This document shows, one piece after another, positions 28,125 through 37,397 of a stretch of 64,000 nucleotides of DNA (positions within the stretch are counted from its first letter, which is position 1; each line of letters begins with the position of its first letter). The notes under the pieces were generated by a model. The model worked only from the letters and a program-made list of their open reading frames with translations. It ran no database searches and was not told where the DNA came from. A program made the translations under genes and the position numbers. The DNA comes from Alitabrizicola rongguiensis. GTDB taxonomy: Bacteria > Pseudomonadota > Alphaproteobacteria > Rhodobacterales > Rhodobacteraceae. The stretch spans positions 310,001 to 374,000 of the forward strand of contig NZ_JAKENF010000001.1 of NCBI RefSeq assembly GCF_021491355.1. Reading direction: 5' to 3'.

Positions 28125-30665
28125 TTGACGCACACTAGCACAGTCTACCCGCCGCGAAAGACCACAGCCCTGAAGCCAATCTTTACCCGCAAGACCATCT
28201 CTAGAAGATCGGCCCGCCGGTTCATCCGCAAGCGGTGGCCGCTTCTGGCCGGCGTGTTGGTCTTGGCATTGGCTCTCGCGGTACCCTTCCTGTTCGGCTC
28301 CTCCGAAGAACAATCAGCCGCAGCTTTGTCGCAAGCAAAGGCGAGCATTGCTGCAGGAGATGACGACACGGCTGTATCGCTTCTAGGTACAGCCTTGAGG
28401 CTTGACCCGGAGAACCTTGAAGCAAGGCGGACCCTCGCGGCTGCTTTTCTCCGCCAAGGCAAGACCGGTCCGGCCAGATCGCTATTTGACGAACTCGTTA
28501 CCCGGGACCCCCAGTATCTGGATGGTCTGATTGCCCTCGCAACCATCGCCTACACGACTTACGATTTCTCTGGGGGTCAAACCTACGTGGCGGCCGCGCT
28601 GGCGATTTCTCCGGAAGATACAGAGGCGAATGCGATTGCGGTCGCACTGAAGGTCGAAGAGGCAATCCAGACCAAAGACCCTTCCACCCTTGCCGAGGCG
28701 GAAAGCAAGGCGCTCGAATTCGCGAGGGAGAATCCCGATAACCTGATGGCGCTACGAGCGGCTGTCCGCGCGACCATGAATGGACAAGATCCTGCATCGG
28801 CCATCCCGTTGGTCGATCATGCCATTGAACTGACCAAGGGTCGCTACGACTTCGAGGAGCTTCGGCTGGCTGTGCTGCAGAAGGCCGGCGAAAAAGAAGC
28901 TGCGGTCGATCAGATCGAGAGGATGTTTCATGCTTTCCCCGAAAGGTCCGCAATTGGCGACTGGCTGTTCTCGATACTCGACTCACGAGACGACTATGAA
29001 GGCGCGAGGCAGGTCCTGTTTGAAGCCGCTCAGCGGGCTGACTTTGGCGAGGAGCCGACTGACAAGCTGCTTGACTACGTCAGACGAAAGGGCCAGCCGG
29101 GAGACGTGCTAGCCACGCTGGAGATGATCATTGCTGCGGCTCCCGACCTCAAGACGTCGTCGCGATACGTCCTCGCAGTTGCCGATCTCCAAGCTGACGA
29201 AGGCCACCCTGACGCTGCGCTCGAAAGGCTCCAGGCGCTCCTAAACAGCGGTGCCGATGTTCAGACCATCGCCGCAGCCCGGACGATGATGGCCCGCATC
29301 TATCTGGCTCAGGGCAAGGCCGCCGAGGCGCAGGATCTTGTCCGCGAGGTCCTGGCGACGGCGCCGGAAACCGTATCGGCCTTGAAATTGCAAGCCCGGA
29401 TCGAGCTGGACGCGGACAACGCCTCGCAGGCACTCACCGCCCTTCAGAGCGCTCTCGACCAGAGCCCGCGCGACAGCGAGGTCATGTTGCTGCTGGCTGA
29501 AGCCTACGAGAAATCAGGTGCTCTGCCGCTGGCGGGTGAACGCTTTGCGCTGGCAGTCGAATACTCCAACCACGGCGTAGACGAGACCTTGCAGGCCGCT
29601 GCCTTTCAGGTCCGGATGGGTAGATCCGACAGGGCGATCGAGATGCTGAACCAGGCTCTCCAGGCGAATCCCGATAGCATACCCCTTCGTGCTGCGGCAG
29701 CACGCGCCTATGCGAGCCAGTTCGACTGGGTCCATGCACGGCAGATGATCGACGCTTTGACCGCGATCGGCACCCCCGAGGCGCTGGCAGCTGCAGACCA
29801 GTCACGCGACGTAGTCATTTCAACACAGACGACGCTTGGACAGACACGCCTTGTCATCGATCGCATTCTGGCAGAGGGGCCGGGGAAGACATCCGACGCG
29901 ACGCGGGCCGTCGATCGAATGATCGATCAGGGGAAACCGGATACGGCGCTGACCTATCTGCTCGACCCTGCACGCGGCATTGACCCGGCCATGACAACGC
30001 TGCGTGCCATGCTGTTCGCGCTGAACGGCAAAACCGATCAGGCCACGGAACAGCTTCGCGCAATCCTGAAAACTGACCCGACCGACGATTTGGCTTTTCT
30101 TGCACTTTACGGCCTGCTCGATCGATCTGGTCAGACTGACGCCGCCATCGCCCTTCTGGATGGCGCGCTGTCCCAGCCGGAACCGCCGATTGCCGCACTT
30201 CTTCAGGCAGCCGACAACAAGGCCGCCGCTGGTAACGTGAGCGAGGCTATCGCACTGACGAGGACCGCCTATGATCGTGACCCGGGCGACAAGATAACCG
30301 CCGCCTTGCTCGCCCGCCGCATCGTCCTTGACCCGAAGGCCACCGCCGATGATCTGCGGGAGGCACGGGATATTGCCGCGCCGCTCCGTTCTCTGGACCG
30401 ACCCTTGGTGCTGGATACGCTCGGCTGGGTCGAGGTGCGGCTGGGCACGCCCGCCGCCGGCCTGAGCGATCTGCAGACTGCCGGGCGTCTCTTGCCCGAC
30501 GACCCGACTGTCCGGTTCCATCTGGCGATGGCGCTGTTCGCTCTTGACCGCCAGATCGAGGCGAAAGACGCCTTGAAATCCTATCTTGCAATGACCGGCA
30601 CAAAGGCCGAGGCGGATGTGGCCGAGGCCAAGGCCATCCTTCAGAAGCTCGAGACAGGTGGTTAG
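28125..30665 (+). CDS. membrane-anchored TPR-repeat protein
   Basis: The product is about 846 residues. A basic N terminus (TRKTISRRSARRFIRKRW) precedes one membrane span (LLAGVLVLALALAVPFLFG). The rest is a solenoid of tetratricopeptide repeats (for example AALSQAKASIAAGDDDTAVSLLGTALRLDPENLEARRTLAAAF). The start is uncertain: no in-frame ATG precedes the span, and TTG 28125 or CTG 28170 are the candidates. A separate ATG at 28106 runs out of frame to a stop at 28136. Large TPR proteins near polysaccharide genes often scaffold synthesis or export machinery. It resembles PEP-CTERM-system TPR proteins in layout, but no exosortase is present. Confidence 0.8.
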   Translation: MTHTSTVYPPRKTTALKPIFTRKTISRRSARRFIRKRWPLLAGVLVLALALAVPFLFGSSEEQSAAALSQAKASIAAGDDDTAVSLLGTALRLDPENLEARRTLAAAFLRQGKTGPARSLFDELVTRDPQYLDGLIALATIAYTTYDFSGGQTYVAAALAISPEDTEANAIAVALKVEEAIQTKDPSTLAEAESKALEFARENPDNLMALRAAVRATMNGQDPASAIPLVDHAIELTKGRYDFEELRLAVLQKAGEKEAAVDQIERMFHAFPERSAIGDWLFSILDSRDDYEGARQVLFEAAQRADFGEEPTDKLLDYVRRKGQPGDVLATLEMIIAAAPDLKTSSRYVLAVADLQADEGHPDAALERLQALLNSGADVQTIAAARTMMARIYLAQGKAAEAQDLVREVLATAPETVSALKLQARIELDADNASQALTALQSALDQSPRDSEVMLLLAEAYEKSGALPLAGERFALAVEYSNHGVDETLQAAAFQVRMGRSDRAIEMLNQALQANPDSIPLRAAAARAYASQFDWVHARQMIDALTAIGTPEALAAADQSRDVVISTQTTLGQTRLVIDRILAEGPGKTSDATRAVDRMIDQGKPDTALTYLLDPARGIDPAMTTLRAMLFALNGKTDQATEQLRAILKTDPTDDLAFLALYGLLDRSGQTDAAIALLDGALSQPEPPIAALLQAADNKAAAGNVSEAIALTRTAYDRDPGDKITAALLARRIVLDPKATADDLREARDIAAPLRSLDRPLVLDTLGWVEVRLGTPAAGLSDLQTAGRLLPDDPTVRFHLAMALFALDRQIEAKDALKSYLAMTGTKAEADVAEAKAILQKLETGG

Positions 30666-30679
30666 GCCGCCAGGGCATG

Positions 30680-32467
30680 TCAGCTTCGCGCAGCGCGGTA
30701 GGCTCGCCATCCCCCGAAGTCGGTAATTTCCTCCGCGCCATCAAGTGCATGGGCCTCGCACAGGAAGCCTGAAACCTGCCGCCCGTCTGCCAGCGTGACC
30801 TTCCCGATGCCTAGCGGCGACGGGATGCGGGCAACGAACCGCCCGAACACGCCCGCAGGCAGCGCCCAGACTTCAACCTCGATCCCCGGTCCGGCAAAGC
30901 CAGGCTCGTGAATGAGGCCAGGCTTTGCCGGGACGGTGCCGGCAAGCGCATAGAGCCGATAATCGGGGGCGCTGCGCGTTGCTTCCAAAAGCATCCCGCC
31001 TGCTCCGGTCAGTTCGGGATTGAGCGGCATACCCGTCAGATGGGCGCCGACCACAACAATCGGCAGCATCTCATCGCTAACGGCCACGGGTGGCGGCGGC
31101 GGGACTTCGGCCGAGCGGTCTCGGCCCAGGCCACTGGCCGCTGCGCGGTGCAGAGCCGCAGCGAAGGGTGCGAGTGCGTCGTCACTGAAACCCGGCCCGA
31201 CCAACGTCACCCCCGCAGGCAGCCCGCTTGGACCAAAGCCCGCCGGAACCGCAATCGCCGCGTAGCCGAGAAGGTTCGCAAAGTTCGTGTAGCGCCCGAA
31301 CTGGCTGTTGCGGGCGATCGGGTCGGCCAGCATCGCCTCGACCGTGCAGGTGGTAGGCGAGGTAGGCAGAAGCAGCATGTCGACCTCGGCCCAGACCGGC
31401 GCGACGATCTTGCGCAACTCTTCCAGCCTGTAGCGCCCGCGGAAGGCGTCAACAGCCGTCTTGTCCTTTGCACCCTCGATGATCCGTCGCACGGTCGGAT
31501 CGAAATCCTCGGCGTGCTCTGCCAGGAAATCCTCGACCGCCGCCAGCCGTTCGGCCACCCAAGGACCGTCATAGAGCAGCGCCGCGACCTCGCGGAACGG
31601 GGCATAATCGAAGGGCAGGATCGTCGCACCCAGAGCTTCGGCCCGGGCGATGGCCGCGCCGTACAGCGCCTCGACCTCGGCATTGCCGTAGAACTCGCGC
31701 TCGGCACCAGCCAGAATACCGATCCGCGGACGCGAGGGTAGCGGGACCGGCAGGGCGGGCCGCGAGAACGGGTCACCCGCATCCTCACCCTCCATCAGGC
31801 GGCGGATTTCCACCCCTTCGGCCACTGTGGCGGCAAAGACCGTCACGACATCGACGCTGCGGCAGGCCGGAACCACGCCGGTATTGGGCACGAGGCCCGG
31901 AGTCGGTTTGATGCCGACGAGGTTGTTGAAGGCTGCGGGTACCCTGCCCGATCCCGCCGTGTCAGTCCCGAGCGCGAAGGTGCAAAGGCCAGACGCTACC
32001 GCCACCGCCGAGCCGGACGATGACCCCCCTGAAACATAGGCCGGATCAAAGACAGAGCGCGGCGCACCATAGGGCGAACGGGTGCCGTTCAGCCCGGTGG
32101 CGAACTGGTCCAGGTTGGTCTTGCCGATGACTATCGCGCCCGCGGCCCGAAGCCGTGCCACGACCGTGGCATCCGCAGAGGGGTGATAGGTATAGGCCGG
32201 GCAAGCGGCGGTTGTCGGCAGGCCCGCCGCGTCGATATTGTCCTTGACCGCGAAGGGGATGCCCCAGAGCAGCCGGCCCTGCGGCCCCTCGTCTGTCAGC
32301 CGGCGCGCCTCGGCGCGGAGCATCTCATCCGGGGTCGCGGTGATGAATACGGCCGGGTCCGGCAACGCCGCGCGGCGGGCGATGACCTCCTCGATCACCG
32401 CAAGCGGTGTGGTTCCGGCGGCATAGGCGGCGCGCAAAGCAGGCAGGGTCAACATCATCGGCAGCAT
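30680..32467 (-). CDS. atzF: allophanate hydrolase
   Basis: The enzyme hydrolyses allophanate to ammonia and CO2 in the cytoplasm, the last step of guanidine, urea-carboxylase and biuret pathways. The 595-residue protein has the amidase-signature domain with the Ser-cisSer-Lys triad K75 (GIPFAVKDN), S149 (VSGGSSSGSAVAV) and S173 (GTDTAGSGRVPAAF). The C-terminal allophanate-specific domain follows from about residue 470 (IVVVGAHLTGMPLNPELTGAGG). Its start overlaps the carboxylase stop by one base. It is the last gene of the riboswitch-led operon and the only allophanate hydrolase seen in the window. Confidence 0.93.
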   Translation of the reverse strand: MLPMMLTLPALRAAYAAGTTPLAVIEEVIARRAALPDPAVFITATPDEMLRAEARRLTDEGPQGRLLWGIPFAVKDNIDAAGLPTTAACPAYTYHPSADATVVARLRAAGAIVIGKTNLDQFATGLNGTRSPYGAPRSVFDPAYVSGGSSSGSAVAVASGLCTFALGTDTAGSGRVPAAFNNLVGIKPTPGLVPNTGVVPACRSVDVVTVFAATVAEGVEIRRLMEGEDAGDPFSRPALPVPLPSRPRIGILAGAEREFYGNAEVEALYGAAIARAEALGATILPFDYAPFREVAALLYDGPWVAERLAAVEDFLAEHAEDFDPTVRRIIEGAKDKTAVDAFRGRYRLEELRKIVAPVWAEVDMLLLPTSPTTCTVEAMLADPIARNSQFGRYTNFANLLGYAAIAVPAGFGPSGLPAGVTLVGPGFSDDALAPFAAALHRAAASGLGRDRSAEVPPPPPVAVSDEMLPIVVVGAHLTGMPLNPELTGAGGMLLEATRSAPDYRLYALAGTVPAKPGLIHEPGFAGPGIEVEVWALPAGVFGRFVARIPSPLGIGKVTLADGRQVSGFLCEAHALDGAEEITDFGGWRAYRAARS

Positions 32468-35400
32468 CAGGCGGTCTCCATCACGGCAAGCACATCTCCG
32501 GCGCGCACGGTCCGTCCGGGCGCGGCACGCAGGTCGCGGATCCGCCCGGATACAGGCGCCTCGACCATGATTTCCATCTTCATCGACTCGACAATGGCGA
32601 TGCGATCGCCCGCCGCCACTCGGTCGCCCGGCTCGACCAGCATCTTCCAGACGCTGCCGGGCACCGGGCTTTCGATCCCGGTGCAGCCATGGGGCACCTC
32701 GCCCTGATCCGAGGACAGGCTTTCGTCGGCAACGAAGGTGTCAAGCCCGGCCTCCTTCCAGCGCTGACGCTCGGCCTCGAAGGCGGCCTGCTGGCGGGTC
32801 TTGAAGGCGGCGATGGCACCTGCTTCGCCCGCGAGGCGTCGGCTCTCATCGGCCCAACTGAGCCGGGTCTCTTCGATCCGGACAGGATATCCGCCATGCG
32901 GGAAGGCAGCGCGCGCCTCGGTCAGTTCTGCATGGTCCACCGGGAAGAAACGGATCTGGTCAAAGAAGTCGAGCAGCCAGGGCCCATCCGCAAATGCTGC
33001 CGTTCGCCGCCAGGTGTTCCACATCTGGATCGTCCGACCGAACAGCTGATACCCCCCGGGCCCCTCCATCCCGTAGATGCACATATAGGCCCCGCCGATG
33101 CCAATGGCATTCTCGGGTGTCCATGTGCGCGCCGGGTTGTACTTCGTCGTCACCAGCCGGTGGCGCGGATCGACTGGTGTCGCGACCGGCGCCCCGAGAT
33201 AGACATCGCCCAGACCCAGCACCAGATAGCGCGCATCGAAGACGATGCGCTTGACTGCGTCTTCGTCTTCCAAGCCGTTGATCCGGCGGATGAACTCGAT
33301 GTTCGACGGGCACCACGGCGCATTGGGGCGGACAAGCTCCTGATACTTGCGCATGGCCAGCGCGGCATCGGGATCGTTCCAGGACAGCGGCAGGTGGACG
33401 ATGCGCGAGGGCACCGACACCTCTTCAGCGGGGGGAAGCTGCTCCTCGACCGCGGCGAGTTCGCGCAAGAGGTCGGCGCGGGCAATCCGGGCCGGGTCGT
33501 AGTGGATCTGCAGCGATCGGATGCCGGGCGTCAGGTCGATCACCGGCAATCCGGCCGCCTTCACCGCCTGCATCAGCACATGCACCCGGAGCCGAAGTCC
33601 CACGTCCAGCGCCATGTCCCCATATTCGACCAACAGGTTGGCGTCACCCTGCCGGCGATAGACCACCTGCACATCGCCATGACGCTCGCCCAAGATCGGC
33701 GAGCCTGCGCGGGCCACCGAAGGGCCGGCCACCGGATCGGTGGTCCTTTCGACCGGGCGGAAGCGCACCCGGTCGCCGGGCCGAAGTTGGCCGATCTTCC
33801 ACAGATCTTCCTCCGCCACGACCGCCGGGCAGACGAAGCCACCCAGGCTCGGGCCGTCGGGGCCAAGGATGATCGGCATGTCGCCGGTGAAGTCGATCGC
33901 CCCGATCGCATAGGCGTTGTCATGCAGGTTCGACGGGTGCAGCCCCGCCTCGCCGCCATCCGGCCGCGCCCAGTCCGGCGCCGGGCCGATCAGGCGGACG
34001 CCCGTGCGGGCCGAGTTGAAATGCACCTCGTAGGGGGTGGAGAAAAGCGTGTCGATGTCGCTGGTTCGGAAGAAATCCGGCGCGCCATGCGGGCCATAGA
34101 CAACAGAGAGATCCCAGTCATGGGTCAGGTCCGCGGGTTCCGGCGGGGTCACGGCGCCCTTTGGGCCGTTTGCCAGATGCAAGACATCGCCGGTCTTGAG
34201 CGTTCCGGTCGCGTGGCCGCCGAACTGTCCCAAGGCGAAACAGGCGCGCGAGCCCAGCACCTCGGGCGCAGCAAACCCGCCCGCGATCGCCAGATAGGCG
34301 CGCTGCCCCGGCCCGACGATGGCGCCGATCGACAGAACACCACCTGCCGGCACATCGACCATGGGTCCGGCATGGTCCTCGCCATTCAGGGTAAGCCGCA
34401 TTGCCGCCCCGGCCAGCGCCACCCGCGCCGCAGTCAGGAAACGCAACGTTGGGCCGTTGACGGTCAGCTCCAGCGCGGCGGTGTCGGGTGGGTTGCCGAC
34501 CAGCCGGTTGGCATTGCGAAAGGACCGCGCATCCATCGGACCAGAGGGAGGCACACCGACATGCCAGAGACCAAGGCGACCCGGAAGTTCCTGAAGGCTC
34601 GATTGCGCGCCGGGGGCCAGAACCTCGACCCCCTCGGGCACGAAGGGGAAGCTGCGCAGCGCCGTCGTTGCAACACGGCCCGAGGTGAACAGGTCCGACA
34701 CCGCAATCGCCCTAAGGTAGCCGAGGTTGGTTTCGATCCCCGACAGACGCGTTTCGGCGAGCGCAGTCTGGAGCGCAGCGATGGCGGCGGCCCGGTCAGG
34801 GCCTTGGACAATGACCTTGGCCAGCATCGGATCGTAGAAAGGCGTCACCTCGGTGCCCGTCTCGACCCAGCCATCGACACGGATGCCCGGCGGGAAGGTG
34901 ACCTCGGTCAGCAGCCCCGCCGCCGGACGGAAACCGGCATGGGGCATTTCGGCATAGATGCGCGCCTCGATGGCCGCCCCAAGCGGCTGCGGCAGTACCG
35001 CCGGAATGACCGCCTCGCTCGCCGCCTGCCGGATCATCCATTCCACGAGGTCGATGCCGAAGACGGCCTCGGTCACCGGATGCTCGACTTGAAGCCGGGT
35101 GTTGACCTCGAGGAAGTAGAACTCTTCCCGTGCGAGGTCGTAGATGAACTCGACCGTTCCAGCCGAGGCATAGGCGACACTGGCGCAGAGGTCTGTCGCC
35201 GCCCGGTGGAGCCTCTTGCGCACATCGTCCGGCAAGCCGGGGGCAGGCGTTTCCTCGATGACCTTCTGGTTGCGGCGCTGGAGCGAGCAGTCCCGCTCGC
35301 CAAGCGCCACCACCTTGCCCTGCCCGTCGCCGAAAACCTGCACCTCGACATGACGCGCCTCAGAGACGAAGCGTTCGAGGTAAACCCGCGCATCGCCGAA

Positions 35401-35970
35401 GCTGGCGCCGGCCATGCGCTGGACCCCGTCGAAGGCCGCGGTCAGCGCCGCGGCATCGTCGCAAAGCTGCATCCCGATCCCGCCGCCGCCCGCCGTGCTT
35501 TTCAGCATCACCGGGTAGCCGATGCGGTCTGCCGCGGCCAAGGCCTCCTCCAGCCCGGAAAGGAGCCCCGACCCAGGCAGCAGCGGCACGCCCGCCGCCT
35601 GTGCTAGGTCACGCGCCGTGTGCTTCAGCCCGAAGGCCGCAAGATGCTCAGGACGCGGGCCGATGAAGGCGATCCCTTCCGCCGCCAGCCGCTCGGCAAA
35701 GCCGATGTTCTCGGACAGGAAGCCGTATCCGGGATGCACCGCCTCGGCCCCGGTCGCCTTGCAGGCGGCCACCACCGCCTCGACGTTCAAATAGCTTTCC
35801 GTCGCCGGGGCCGGACCCAGCCGCACCGCCTCGTCGGCCATGCGGACCGCCATCGAGAAGCGGTCTGCATCGGAATGGACTGCGACCGAGGCGATCCCCA
35901 TCCGCCTCAGCGTGCGGATCACCCGCACCGCGATTTCGCCGCGGTTCGCGACAAGCACCTTGGCAAACAT
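32467..35970 (-). CDS. biotin-dependent guanidine carboxylase (urea carboxylase family)
   Basis: The enzyme carboxylates its nitrogen substrate with ATP, bicarbonate and a biotin arm. The 1167-residue chain has a biotin carboxylase domain (MFAKVLVANRGEIAVRVIRTL; glycine-rich ATP loop KSTAGGGGIGMQL; FYFLEVNTRLQVEHPVTE). The carboxyltransferase half, made of the two KipA/KipI-like allophanate-hydrolase-subunit folds, covers about residues 480-1030. The BCCP domain carries biotinyl lysine K1131 in VESMKMEIM. The ATG at 35970 is chosen because the family starts there. The urea and guanidine forms are one family. The guanidine-I riboswitch and the DUF1989 pair in the same operon point to guanidine, giving carboxyguanidine. 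Confidence 0.9.
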   Translation of the reverse strand: MFAKVLVANRGEIAVRVIRTLRRMGIASVAVHSDADRFSMAVRMADEAVRLGPAPATESYLNVEAVVAACKATGAEAVHPGYGFLSENIGFAERLAAEGIAFIGPRPEHLAAFGLKHTARDLAQAAGVPLLPGSGLLSGLEEALAAADRIGYPVMLKSTAGGGGIGMQLCDDAAALTAAFDGVQRMAGASFGDARVYLERFVSEARHVEVQVFGDGQGKVVALGERDCSLQRRNQKVIEETPAPGLPDDVRKRLHRAATDLCASVAYASAGTVEFIYDLAREEFYFLEVNTRLQVEHPVTEAVFGIDLVEWMIRQAASEAVIPAVLPQPLGAAIEARIYAEMPHAGFRPAAGLLTEVTFPPGIRVDGWVETGTEVTPFYDPMLAKVIVQGPDRAAAIAALQTALAETRLSGIETNLGYLRAIAVSDLFTSGRVATTALRSFPFVPEGVEVLAPGAQSSLQELPGRLGLWHVGVPPSGPMDARSFRNANRLVGNPPDTAALELTVNGPTLRFLTAARVALAGAAMRLTLNGEDHAGPMVDVPAGGVLSIGAIVGPGQRAYLAIAGGFAAPEVLGSRACFALGQFGGHATGTLKTGDVLHLANGPKGAVTPPEPADLTHDWDLSVVYGPHGAPDFFRTSDIDTLFSTPYEVHFNSARTGVRLIGPAPDWARPDGGEAGLHPSNLHDNAYAIGAIDFTGDMPIILGPDGPSLGGFVCPAVVAEEDLWKIGQLRPGDRVRFRPVERTTDPVAGPSVARAGSPILGERHGDVQVVYRRQGDANLLVEYGDMALDVGLRLRVHVLMQAVKAAGLPVIDLTPGIRSLQIHYDPARIARADLLRELAAVEEQLPPAEEVSVPSRIVHLPLSWNDPDAALAMRKYQELVRPNAPWCPSNIEFIRRINGLEDEDAVKRIVFDARYLVLGLGDVYLGAPVATPVDPRHRLVTTKYNPARTWTPENAIGIGGAYMCIYGMEGPGGYQLFGRTIQMWNTWRRTAAFADGPWLLDFFDQIRFFPVDHAELTEARAAFPHGGYPVRIEETRLSWADESRRLAGEAGAIAAFKTRQQAAFEAERQRWKEAGLDTFVADESLSSDQGEVPHGCTGIESPVPGSVWKMLVEPGDRVAAGDRIAIVESMKMEIMVEAPVSGRIRDLRAAPGRTVRAGDVLAVMETA

Positions 35971-35975
35971 CGGCC

Positions 35976-36569
35976 TCAGTCCCGGATGATGACGCGGATC
36001 GGCGTCGGGTCGAAGCCGTTGCAGGGATTGTTGATCTGCGGGCAGTTCGAGATGACGCAAAGCACGTCCATCTCGGCCTTCAGCTCCACGTGGTCGCCGG
36101 GCGCCGAGATGCCGTCGTCGATGGTCATCGCGCCATTCGGGCTGATCGGGACGTTCATGAAGAAGTTGATGTTCGGAACGATGTCCCGCTTGGACATGCC
36201 GTGTCGGGCCAGTTCCAGAAGGAAATTCTCGCGGCAGGCGTGGAGGTAGCGGGTCTCATGCCCGAAGCGCACGGTATTGGACTCGCAGGAGCAGCAGCCG
36301 GCCGAGGTGTCATGCCGCCCCGAGGTATCGGCGGTGACGGTCAGCATCACGCGCCCCTCGGACGAGACGATCTTCGCCCCGGTCGAGATATAGGCGATGC
36401 CATTCGTGCGCATCGTATCCTGGTTCGAGTAGCGCTCGCCGAAGTCATCGGCGTTGTAGAAGATCGTGTCGATCGCCTGCTGGCCAAAGCTGTCCTCGAT
36501 GCGGATGGTCTGGCCCTTGCGGACAACGCCGGACCAGGGCTTTTCGGCGGGAATCTCGTGGATCTGCAT
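35976..36569 (-). CDS. carboxyguanidine deiminase subunit (DUF1989)
   Basis: This DUF1989 protein was formerly called urea carboxylase-associated protein 2. In the guanidine pathway two such proteins (CgdA and CgdB) form the deiminase that turns carboxyguanidine into allophanate and ammonia. The 197-residue sequence opens IHEIPAEKPWSGVVRKGQTIRIEDSFGQQAIDTIFYNADDF and has a cysteine-rich SAGCCSCESNTVRFGH segment near residue 94 that may bind metal. INFFMNVPISPNG and DVLCVISNCPQINNPCNGFDPTPI follow. It lies 5 bases before the carboxylase start and 11 bases after the partner gene. I have not assigned the A or B letter with certainty. Confidence 0.85.
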   Translation of the reverse strand: MQIHEIPAEKPWSGVVRKGQTIRIEDSFGQQAIDTIFYNADDFGERYSNQDTMRTNGIAYISTGAKIVSSEGRVMLTVTADTSGRHDTSAGCCSCESNTVRFGHETRYLHACRENFLLELARHGMSKRDIVPNINFFMNVPISPNGAMTIDDGISAPGDHVELKAEMDVLCVISNCPQINNPCNGFDPTPIRVIIRD

Positions 36570-36580
36570 GATGGTCCCCC

Positions 36581-37381
36581 TCAGCCCCGCGCGTTGTTTT
36601 CAAAGCCGCGGATCGCCTCGGCCGTGGCGGTGCGGCAAAGGTCGTCGGCCGGCACCGGCCTTGCCGCAAGGCGGGTCGCGGTGACCGCCGGTTCCGGTCC
36701 CGTGGCGGGGTCGAGCGGATGGCGGGTATTGGACAGGGCGATCAGCAGGTCCATCTCGGCGCGCAGTTCTACCCAGTCTTGCCCAGACAGAAGCGCACCG
36801 CGCCAGCCGAAGCGGCCCGCCGCATCAACCCGCACCGGGGCGAAGAGCGTCAGCACCGCCGGCAGGTCGCGCCGGTCGAGGCCCAGCTTGCCCGCCGCCA
36901 ACACCATGTTGTCGCGCTGGTTGCGCGCACGTGGATCAGCAAAGGTCGCGGGCGAAGACCCGCCGGTCAGGGCATCATGCGCGCCGGAACTGTCCTCGGT
37001 GATCGACAGCATCACCCGGCCCATGTCGGAAAAGATGACCCGCCCCCTGCGCAGCTCGGTCGTCCACTGGACCTTGACCGTATCGGGCAGGTTCATCCGT
37101 TCGGATGGGTCGCGCGCCGCCCAGGCGGCAAGGCCAACGCTCGTGCCGCTGCCGCCAAGGGCCAGCCGCAGCACCTCGCCCGCCGCCAGCCGGGTCGGCC
37201 AGTACCAGCCGCCTGGGATCACCTCGGTCTGCAGGACACGCTCCGGATCGGGATCAGGCGCCGGAACCGGGCTGGGGTCCGGCAGGGCCTTCGGCGCAAA
37301 GTTCAGGCCGCGGCGCTGGTGTTCTTCGTAGCGGGCGCGGTCGGCGGCAATCTGGTCGGGGCTGCGGGGGGTGTGGAGCAT
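36581..37381 (-). CDS. carboxyguanidine deiminase partner subunit (DUF1989)
   Basis: This is the second DUF1989 protein, formerly urea carboxylase-associated protein 1. I use the ATG at 37381, which has AGGAGAGG just upstream (266 residues, MLHTPRSPDQIAADRARYEEHQRR). The N terminus is a Pro-rich linker after RGLNFAPKALPDPSP. The core has GGWYWPTRLAAGEVLRLAL, GRVMLSITEDSSGAHDALTGGS and LFAPVRVDAAGRFGW, parallel to the companion protein. It would form the heteromeric deiminase that makes allophanate. Confidence 0.85.
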   Translation of the reverse strand: MLHTPRSPDQIAADRARYEEHQRRGLNFAPKALPDPSPVPAPDPDPERVLQTEVIPGGWYWPTRLAAGEVLRLALGGSGTSVGLAAWAARDPSERMNLPDTVKVQWTTELRRGRVIFSDMGRVMLSITEDSSGAHDALTGGSSPATFADPRARNQRDNMVLAAGKLGLDRRDLPAVLTLFAPVRVDAAGRFGWRGALLSGQDWVELRAEMDLLIALSNTRHPLDPATGPEPAVTATRLAARPVPADDLCRTATAEAIRGFENNARG

Positions 37382-37397
37382 CTGCCTCTCCTGATGT

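Noticed and set aside
28125-30665. PEP-CTERM/exosortase TPR lipoprotein (PrsT)
   Set aside because: There is no lipobox, no exosortase and no PEP-CTERM protein in the cluster; only the general layout is similar.
32407-35607. 1066-residue open frame on the plus strand
   Set aside because: It is a shadow of the carboxylase in a GC-rich gene, with no recognisable motif.
32467-35970. Naming the enzyme simply urea carboxylase
   Set aside because: The guanidine-I riboswitch and the two DUF1989 genes point to guanidine; residue-level proof is still lacking.
35971-36060. 30-residue upstream extension of the carboxylase
   Set aside because: The family starts MFAKVLVANRGE; the extension overlaps the DUF1989 gene and looks non-coding.
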